Shown: piece after piece, positions 1 through 3,876 of the stretch
How positions within the stretch are numbered: position 1 is the first letter of the stretch
Layout: every line of letters begins with the position of its first letter
Origin: Anaerolineales bacterium
GTDB lineage: Bacteria; Chloroflexota; Anaerolineae; Anaerolineales; E44-bin32
Direction of reading: 5' to 3'
Assembly: GCA_030642885.1 (NCBI GenBank)
Contig: DAOWMX010000128.1
Coordinates: 1-6,621 of the forward strand
Length of the DNA stretch: 6,621 nt
Made by a program: the position numbers and the translations under genes
The notes under the pieces: model-generated
Database searches by the model: none
Seen by the model: only the letters and a program-made list of their open reading frames with translations
What the model was told of the DNA's origin: nothing

Positions 1-1
1 A

Positions 2-229
2 CCCTGCAAGGTCTGGATCAAACCGGGCAATCCTTATCCATGGCCTGTGACGCTGCGTTGGCGGGGGCTGGTCGTGCAGTGTGAGCAAGGCGAGACAAGG
101 GTGACGTTCCCTGATGGTCAAGAAGCGGTCTTTCAAGATGCCGAAGCTCAAGTCGTTGAACAGGTTCTTGGCCCGGAAGGTGATCCGGCGATGGAGGAGC
201 CAGACTCGGCGGAGGAAGCCGGGGGGTAA
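2..229 (+). CDS. C-terminal part of an unrecognised protein, cut by the window edge
   Basis: The frame is open from the first bases of the window to a TAA at 227-229, so the gene probably begins upstream. A GTG at 47 would give a 60-residue protein, but no Shine-Dalgarno sequence precedes it and the frame stays open before it. The visible 75 residues start with a Cys-Lys-Val-Trp segment rich in Pro, Gly and Trp. Two probable beta-hairpins follow (around RWRGLVVQ and TRVTFPDGQEAVF), and the end is very acidic (Glu, Asp, Pro, Ala, Gly). The turn FPDG between short strands suggests a small beta-barrel-like fold, but I recognise no family. A basic ORF in the +1 frame (from ATG 114) overlaps it and I take that to be a shadow. 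The plus strand ends here in convergence with the minus-strand acetyltransferase at 343. Confidence 0.5.
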   Translation, partial: PCKVWIKPGNPYPWPVTLRWRGLVVQCEQGETRVTFPDGQEAVFQDAEAQVVEQVLGPEGDPAMEEPDSAEEAGG

Positions 230-239
230 GGAAGGAGGT

Positions 240-329
240 ATGGCAACTCTGGATGTTACCCGCACGAGCCGTGGTCGGGCGATAGTTGAGTTTGATGAGG
301 GAAGTAAGCAGGTGAGATTACACGCTTGA
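240..329 (+). CDS. Possible 29-residue small protein
   Basis: An ATG at 240 follows the previous stop by 10 nt and opens a 29-codon frame ending in TGA at 327-329. The purine-rich GGAGG at 234-238 lies only 1 nt before the ATG, too close for a good ribosome-binding site, and this weakens the call. The peptide has a strand-turn-strand look (RAIVEFDEGSKQVRLHA). This loosely resembles the TRVTFPDGQEAVF hairpin of the protein just upstream, so the two may be pieces of a once larger or duplicated unit. The same frame is also open upstream to an ATG at 114, inside the preceding gene. I know no function for it. It ends 13 nt before the stop of the convergent acetyltransferase gene, and I see no terminator hairpin between them. 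Confidence 0.25.
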   Translation: MATLDVTRTSRGRAIVEFDEGSKQVRLHA

Positions 330-342
330 GACAATATTCCCC

Positions 343-894
343 TTAGCGGATACCCTCCGTATTGGATCTCAGAATTGAATACATTTCAAGATCCTCGAAT
401 TCCCCCCATTTCTTAATATGATGTCTTAATCGGCCTTCGTATTTCATGCCCGCTTTTTGCATTACCCGACCGGAAGCGGGATTCTTGAGAAAATGAGTGG
501 CGAATATCCTTTCAAGCCCAAGAGAATCTAACCCATGATGAAGCACCGCTATAGCGGCTTCGGTGCAGTACCCTTGACCCCAATGGGGTAGTCCGATCCA
601 GTAGCCAATCTCGGCCCGCTCATGCGCTGCCGTGATCTCGAGTCCGATCGCGCCGAGCAGTTCCCCACTATCTCCTAACGTGACCGCAAAGCGAACAGCT
701 TGCCCGTTTTCAAAGGCCTCTTTGTGCGTCACGATCCACTCCTCGGCCATCTCCAGGGTGTATGGGTGAGGGATGTTGAATGTGGTAGCAGCGATTGCTT
801 TTTCCGATACATACTCGTCTACAGCGGGTGCGTCATCCATCTGAAAAGCGCGCAGGATGAGCCGCTCGGTTTGCAGTGTCGGGAATTCAGGCAT
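343..894 (-). CDS. GNAT N-acetyltransferase, RimJ/RimL-like (Acetyltransf_3)
   Basis: This 183-residue protein has the usual length and layout of the RimJ/RimL branch of the GNAT fold, which moves an acetyl group from acetyl-CoA to a protein N-terminus, an amine or a small molecule in the cytoplasm. The N-terminus carries the typical TERLILR signature (residues 9-15). The acetyl-CoA pyrophosphate-binding motif A is seen as WGQGYCTEA (105-113), after the strand AEIGYWIG (94-101). Motif B follows as NPASGRVMQKAGMKYEG (138-154). The substrate cannot be told from the sequence. The ATG at 894 lies 12 nt after the AMMECR1 stop. An AAGGA overlapping that TAA, 9 nt before the ATG, serves as ribosome-binding site, so the gene is most likely co-transcribed with AMMECR1. 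It ends with TAA. No clear terminator follows. Confidence 0.9.
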   Translation of the reverse strand: MPEFPTLQTERLILRAFQMDDAPAVDEYVSEKAIAATTFNIPHPYTLEMAEEWIVTHKEAFENGQAVRFAVTLGDSGELLGAIGLEITAAHERAEIGYWIGLPHWGQGYCTEAAIAVLHHGLDSLGLERIFATHFLKNPASGRVMQKAGMKYEGRLRHHIKKWGEFEDLEMYSILRSNTEGIR

Positions 895-906
895 GGTGTT
901 TCATCC

Positions 907-1494
907 TTATGAGGGCTTGGTCCGGGTGCGGTGGAAACTTTCCACTCGATAGGTTGAGATCTCCAACTCACCGCACTTCCAGGCCTCGGCCGGAAGCCGC
1001 GCTTTTTGGCAGAGCATTGTTAGGAAGTGCTCGGGACCCTCTACTTTCTCCCAAACCTGGGGCAGGAATGTCGCTTTTTTCAGTCCATGGATGATTGTGA
1101 CGCCGTCCCGGCCAGGGACGAGCAGGTTGGGGATTTCATCTGGAGCGTTGTAGTCCAGAGACTGAGGAGTTGTTAATACCGAGATTTCAATCTCCGTATA
1201 CTCGATCTCATCAGTTTGGAGTGGGGGGAAGCGGGGGTCATCGATCGCGGCGGCGGCCGCCCGCAGCACGACATCCTGGGCAAGAGGGAATTCGTGCTTG
1301 AGTGTGCCGATGCAGCCGCGCAGCAGGCCGCTGCGGGTCAGCGTGACGAAGGATGCCCCGGGTTGCCGTAAACGGTCCGGCAGCGAGTCGAGTTCGACGC
1401 GCGGGGTGCGATCTTGAGCTACAGCGGCCACGATGGATTGGTGAGCAAAATCGAGAAGGATTTGCTGTTCTCGTTCACTCAATAGTGCTTCCAT
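907..1494 (-). CDS. amrA: AMMECR1 / AmmeMemoRadiSam system protein A
   Basis: This is a 195-residue AMMECR1-domain protein of near-standard length. The family hallmark LRGCIG is at residues 58-63. Other conserved blocks follow: DPRFPPL (86-92), the EIEISVL strand (about 102-108), the loop GRDGVTI (128-134) and TFLPQVWE (142-149). The family is conserved from archaea to humans. In many prokaryotes it is encoded next to a Memo-like protein and a radical SAM protein (AmmeMemoRadiSam); its reaction is not firmly established. Neither partner is in this window, so here it is an orphan copy or its partners lie elsewhere. I chose the ATG at 1494 over the one at 1500: GAGGAG at 1506-1501 is 6 nt from the first but directly abuts the second. 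An extended -10 promoter lies about 40 nt upstream. The GNAT gene follows 12 nt downstream, probably in the same transcript. Confidence 0.88.
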   Translation of the reverse strand: MEALLSEREQQILLDFAHQSIVAAVAQDRTPRVELDSLPDRLRQPGASFVTLTRSGLLRGCIGTLKHEFPLAQDVVLRAAAAAIDDPRFPPLQTDEIEYTEIEISVLTTPQSLDYNAPDEIPNLLVPGRDGVTIIHGLKKATFLPQVWEKVEGPEHFLTMLCQKARLPAEAWKCGELEISTYRVESFHRTRTKPS

Positions 1495-1500
1495 ACGCAT

Positions 1501-1506
1501 CTCCTC
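1501..1506 (-). promoter_or_regulatory. Ribosome-binding site of the AMMECR1 gene (decides the start)
   Basis: Reading the minus strand, GAGGAG is followed by six bases (ATGCGT) and then ATG at 1494. The ATG inside this spacer, at 1500, would have zero spacing and is unlikely to be used. The start is therefore placed two codons downstream of the longest ORF. Confidence 0.7.
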
Positions 1507-1533
1507 AGGACAAGTCTTTGGAACACTGCTCTA

Positions 1534-1542
1534 AGTATAGCA
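1534..1542 (-). promoter_or_regulatory. Extended -10 promoter for AMMECR1-GNAT
   Basis: On the minus strand the gap between the metalloenzyme and AMMECR1 holds TGCTATACT, an extended -10 element (TGn plus TATACT, 5 of 6 to TATAAT). No good -35 hexamer is found 16-18 bp upstream, as is common for extended -10 promoters. Transcription would start near 1527, leaving a leader of about 33 nt. This would make AMMECR1-GNAT a separate unit from the three genes upstream, although read-through is possible because no strong terminator is seen between them. Confidence 0.5.
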
Positions 1543-1643
1543 AGGATGATTCGCGATTGGGTACCGGCGAATCCTTAGGTCGGTGCAATTGTTGATTTAC
1601 GGCGTCGCAGTTGCGCTCAGAATGGGTAGGTCGAGACCCAGAG

Positions 1644-2567
1644 CTATGAGGTGAAGAGCGTCCTGCGCATCGCAGGGACGAAGTGGGTGAGGTTTTCGAG
1701 TCCTTCCGCAAATTGGTCGCGAAGCTCTTCGGAACCGATCAGAAGTGCAGGCACCGGGTTACGCGTATGCCCACGCTGGCTGAGGTCCTCCATATTGCCA
1801 TGGTCAGAAGTCAGGACAACCAGGTCTTGGTTTCCACCCTGTGCTTGCAACAACCCGGAGAGGACGACGTCAAATACCTCCAGGAGATCGATCGCGGAAT
1901 TCATGTCCTGACGGTGACCTGCGTAATCGCTAGGCCAGAAATCGAACCAGGCGAGGTCGTACCGGGCTGCTAATTGTGCTAGTTTCTTACCCGCTTCTAA
2001 GGGTGAATATATCGGGACTTGTGGAAATTCAGGCCTGGCAGCCCAACCTTCACCGGTGAAGTCGACAGAGAGCGCATGACCAGCTTGTAGATCTTCGGCG
2101 GTCATCAGCGGCAACCCGGCAGCCGTCACAGCGAGGGGGATGGCAGAATAAAGACGGTGACCCCGTTCGATGGCCTCGAAGTATTGGGGAGGGTAGGCAT
2201 TGAGCAGCGCGGCTTTCCCGCCGAGATGCGTAACGGTGGAGAAGATATTGCCCTGGCGCAGGATCTGTTGGATGGGCGGGTTTGGCTTCGGACCATAATG
2301 CTCGCCAATCTCCTGCGGTACATTGCGGCCCGTGAGTAAAGCAGCCTGTCCGGAGGCTGATTGCGGTGTGCCGGGCAGGCCAAGTGTGGGGTCAACTGCA
2401 AGCAGCGTCGCCTCATCCCCCTTAAAGGGCGCTGTTTCCAATATGAGCTTTCGACTGCCGAGAAGAGCTTCGAGCGCAGGCATCTCGCAAGCGGCGAAGG
2501 GGTTACAGGCGGGGTCATCTGCACCAAGCCCGATGCCGTCCATGAAGAGAAGAAGGATGCGGCTCAT
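1644..2567 (-). CDS. Alkaline-phosphatase-superfamily metalloenzyme, phosphoglycerate-mutase/phosphopentomutase-like
   Basis: This 307-residue protein has the two-metal core of the metalloenzyme superfamily that includes cofactor-independent phosphoglycerate mutase and phosphopentomutase. Visible metal and catalytic residues are D10 in FMDGIGLG (N-terminal metal aspartate), the nucleophile candidate S72 in SASGQAALLTG, D214 and H218 in SDYAGHRQD, D255-H256 in LTSDHGNMED, and H267 in RGHTRNP. It is much shorter than true iPGM (about 510 residues) because it lacks the large inserted phosphotransferase domain. Phosphoglycerate mutase activity is therefore unlikely, and a phosphatase or phosphomutase role on an unknown substrate is more probable. 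No signal peptide is seen, so it should be cytoplasmic. Its ATG overlaps the methyltransferase stop (ATGA at 2567-2564) and it has no Shine-Dalgarno sequence of its own, which points to translational coupling. The stop is TAG. Confidence 0.85.
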   Translation of the reverse strand: MSRILLLFMDGIGLGADDPACNPFAACEMPALEALLGSRKLILETAPFKGDEATLLAVDPTLGLPGTPQSASGQAALLTGRNVPQEIGEHYGPKPNPPIQQILRQGNIFSTVTHLGGKAALLNAYPPQYFEAIERGHRLYSAIPLAVTAAGLPLMTAEDLQAGHALSVDFTGEGWAARPEFPQVPIYSPLEAGKKLAQLAARYDLAWFDFWPSDYAGHRQDMNSAIDLLEVFDVVLSGLLQAQGGNQDLVVLTSDHGNMEDLSQRGHTRNPVPALLIGSEELRDQFAEGLENLTHFVPAMRRTLFTS

Positions 2568-3136
2568 GCTGGTTTTCGTATCATCTGATACCAGGCTGAA
2601 GTATGGCGCCCTTCGGTACCTCGTTCGAATGAGCGGATTTCAAAGAATGGCTCGAACAGGGTTGAGATGTCGGCTTCGGTTAATGTTATGGAAGATGTTT
2701 TACCTTCGTCAGCGAACCGGGTATAGATCAAGTAGGCCCCGCCAGGTTTGATGACGCGAGTGAGATTTTGGATATAGTTTTGCTGCCCCGCGCCGCTTAG
2801 CGAGTGGAAGCAGCCAATGTCGAGGGCGAAGTCGAATGGCCCCTTGATAGAGGCGAGGCGCGTCACGTCTTCCTGCCTGAAGTCAATTTCAAGTCCGGCT
2901 TGATGAGCGTTGCGGCGGGCTTTTCGAACCGCCAGCGCTGACAGATCCACCCCAACGACCTGCCAACCATGTTTAGTTATGGTTATGGCATTCGTGCCTG
3001 TCCCGCAGCCAAGGTCTAGTGCATGGCCAGGTGAACTCTCCGCCAGATACTTTAAGAGTTCAGGCGGGGAGATCCCCGTATCCCAGGGTGTTTTTTCGCG
3101 AAGGTAACGCAGTTCGAATAAGAGACGCCGGATCAT
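2564..3136 (-). CDS. Class I SAM-dependent methyltransferase (small-molecule type)
   Basis: This 190-residue protein has a complete Rossmann methyltransferase core. Motif I is HALDLGCGTG at 38-47, binding S-adenosylmethionine. The acidic strand-2 end is VGVDLS (62-67), EDVTRL (89-94) holds the adenine-contact acid, and the motif IV region is LDIGCFHSL (105-113). The post-motif KPGGAYLIYTRF (130-141) is also clear. The N-terminal PWDTGISPPELLKYL (17-31) resembles the lid of small-molecule methyltransferases of the TPMT/TehB kind, so a small thiol, oxyanion or metabolite is a more likely substrate than RNA or DNA. This is inference. The ATG at 3136 overlaps the thioredoxin-like gene's TGA (ATGA) with no Shine-Dalgarno sequence before it. 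Its own stop overlaps the metalloenzyme start in the same way. It therefore probably depends on ribosomes that finish the upstream gene. Confidence 0.85.
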   Translation of the reverse strand: MIRRLLFELRYLREKTPWDTGISPPELLKYLAESSPGHALDLGCGTGTNAITITKHGWQVVGVDLSALAVRKARRNAHQAGLEIDFRQEDVTRLASIKGPFDFALDIGCFHSLSGAGQQNYIQNLTRVIKPGGAYLIYTRFADEGKTSSITLTEADISTLFEPFFEIRSFERGTEGRHTSAWYQMIRKPA

Positions 3137-3621
3137 GGAATCGATGCCAGGGCTTTATCGATCACTTCCGGGTCGATTGCGCCAACGGTGCGGAGGAGTT
3201 CCTCTCCCGCCGGATCAAACAGAATGAAGGTCGGCGTGAATTGGAAAGCGTAGGTTTTCATCAGGGGCTGCATGGCGTCGTCTTGGACATTTACACGGAT
3301 TACGTTCAGATCGTCTGTATGCTGCTTCTCGATCCCATCCACGATGGGTTTGGCTGCCATGCACGCCAGTCAATAGGAACTCTGGAATTCAAGTAGAACA
3401 GCCTTCCCTGACCCGATCGCATCCTCTACTTTGACTGTCGCGGAAGTTTCGGGACTCGCACCCGGGCTGAAGAGCCAGAATGCGATAAGAAATCCTAAGA
3501 ACATTGTTGCCAGCGGAATGAGCAACCCGTCCGTTCCCCCTTTACGCAGAAGAATGCCGGCAAGGATGAGGATGATAACACCGGCGAGGAAAGGAAACGA
3601 ATATTGATTGATTAGCTGCAT
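3133..3621 (-). CDS. Membrane-anchored thioredoxin-fold protein, probable selenoprotein (UxxC, in-frame TGA)
   Basis: Read through the TGA at 3372-3370, this is one 162-residue protein. Two membrane helices lie at about 9-25 and 33-51, joined by a short basic loop (RKGGTD). A thioredoxin fold follows: strand AVLLEFQSSY (74-83), active site U84-L-A-C87 heading helix MAAKPIVDGIEKQ, strand NVIRVNV (106-112) and the cis-proline loop FTPTF (P130). The positive loop suggests that both ends, and so the active site, face outside the cytoplasm. A thiol/disulfide or selenol redox role is likely; the partner is unknown. The ATG at 3621 is preferred to the GTG at 3633 because GGAG (3631-3628) lies 6 nt before it. 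The second half alone would begin at an ATG inside the active site, without a Shine-Dalgarno sequence. The gene's final TGA (3135-3133) overlaps the methyltransferase ATG. The alternative is a pseudogene or sequencing error (TGC/TGT to TGA). Confidence 0.75.
3334..3348 (-). promoter_or_regulatory. Candidate bacterial SECIS hairpin
   Basis: In the minus-strand mRNA, CCCAUC-GUG-GAUGGG forms a perfect 6-bp stem with a 3-nt loop, starting 22 nt after the in-frame UGA, with the loop 28-30 nt after it. From memory, bacterial SECIS elements lie immediately 3' of the UGA, with the apical loop about 16-37 nt downstream and a G among the first two loop bases; this hairpin fits. A weak lower stem is possible between bases 6-9 and 48-51 after the UGA (GUGC with GCAU). 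The hairpin lies inside coding sequence (codons for P-I-V-D-G), so chance cannot be excluded by eye. Confidence 0.55.
3370..3372 (-). other. In-frame TGA, probable selenocysteine codon
   Basis: The minus-strand codons read TCC TAT TGA CTG GCG TGC ATG, that is S-Y-stop-L-A-C-M. The TGA occupies the first cysteine position of a CxxC thioredoxin active site, and both flanking segments stay in the same frame. TGA serves as a normal stop at 3133-3135, 2564-2566, 327-329 and 6438-6440, so a genome-wide change of code is unlikely. Confidence 0.7.
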
Positions 3622-3627
3622 GGTACG

Positions 3628-3631
3628 CTCC
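3628..3631 (-). promoter_or_regulatory. Ribosome-binding site of the thioredoxin-like gene
   Basis: The minus strand reads GGAG, six bases, then ATG at 3621. This fixes the start at 3621 rather than at the upstream GTG (3633), which has no purine-rich site at a suitable distance. Confidence 0.65.
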
Positions 3632-3645
3632 ACGTTGCCAGCCGG

Positions 3646-3673
3646 ATTGTAACATCATCCAGCTGCGTCTAAA
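3646..3673 (-). promoter_or_regulatory. Promoter of the thioredoxin-methyltransferase-metalloenzyme operon
   Basis: On the minus strand TTTAGA (3673-3668, 4 of 6 to TTGACA) and TACAAT (3651-3646, 5 of 6 to TATAAT) are separated by 16 bp. Transcription would start near 3639, giving a leader of about 18 nt that holds the GGAG site. The inverted repeat at 3676-3696 lies 2 bp upstream of the -35 box, in a position suited to an activator. Confidence 0.45.
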
Positions 3674-3675
3674 GA

Positions 3676-3696
3676 TGTGCGATTCAACATCGCACA
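3676..3696. repeat. Perfect 8-bp inverted repeat, possible operator
   Basis: TGTGCGAT, five bases, ATCGCACA is a perfect palindrome with 8-bp arms. It sits between the divergent genes, directly upstream of the predicted -35 box of the minus-strand operon and centred near -47 from the predicted start. Neither strand has a good T-run after it, so a dimeric regulator site is likelier than a terminator. The half-site TGTG/CACA recalls CRP/FNR-type sites, but the spacing is longer than their standard TGTGA-N6-TCACA. Confidence 0.5.
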
Positions 3697-3740
3697 GATT
3701 TGACGCCTGGGGGAGGATAGGGAAGAGAGTTTTTGTTCCA

Positions 3741-3816
3741 GTCATTACAAGATGACCTCCAATACGGGATGAATGGCGTTTAAAGCTGCATCTTTGGGGG
3801 TTTTGTCTTTACAAGA
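3741..3816 (+). repeat. Near-perfect 12-bp direct repeat, second copy over the EF-G2 -35 box
   Basis: GTCATTACAAGA (3741-3752) and GTCTTTACAAGA (3805-3816) match at 11 of 12 positions, and their starts are 64 bp apart, close to six helical turns. Each copy sits in its own small inverted repeat: GTCAT/ATGAC (3741-3756) and GTCTT/AAGAC (3805-3817). The second copy covers the TTTACA -35 hexamer. The layout fits a pair of operator sites for one regulator, but the arms are short. Confidence 0.4.
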
Positions 3817-3836
3817 CCCAGCTCATCCTTTAGAAT
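3808..3836 (+). promoter_or_regulatory. Sigma-70-type promoter of EF-G2
   Basis: TTTACA (3808-3813, 5 of 6 to TTGACA), a 17-bp spacer and TAGAAT (3831-3836, 5 of 6 to TATAAT) make a strong housekeeping promoter. Transcription would start near 3843, about 34 nt before the ATG. A GAAGGA at 3861-3866, 10 nt from the start codon, is the ribosome-binding site. Confidence 0.65.
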
Positions 3837-3876
3837 TCGTTGACCTAAAAAAACATTTGAGAAGGATCCCAAACCC

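Noticed and set aside
114..329. A longer, very basic 71-residue ORF beginning at ATG 114
   Set aside because: Its first 42 residues are the +1 shadow of the upstream protein and no ribosome-binding site precedes it. Only the part from 240 is kept, at low confidence.
1623..1640. Hairpin TGGGT/ACCCA just after the metalloenzyme stop as a terminator
   Set aside because: The stem is only 5 bp with an 8-nt loop and no T-run follows it on the minus strand.
2126..2527. A 133-codon minus-strand ORF overlapping the metalloenzyme
   Set aside because: It is in an alternative frame of a gene with intact catalytic motifs and reads as Arg/Ser/Pro-rich shadow sequence.
3133..3360. The downstream half of the thioredoxin-like gene as a separate gene starting at ATG 3360
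   Set aside because: The ATG is the residue after the active-site cysteine, no Shine-Dalgarno sequence precedes it, and a protein starting there would lack the first strand and the active site of the fold.
3361..3372. A frameshift as the cause of the broken thioredoxin ORF
   Set aside because: Both halves are in the same frame and join without gain or loss of bases; only the TGA codon interrupts them.
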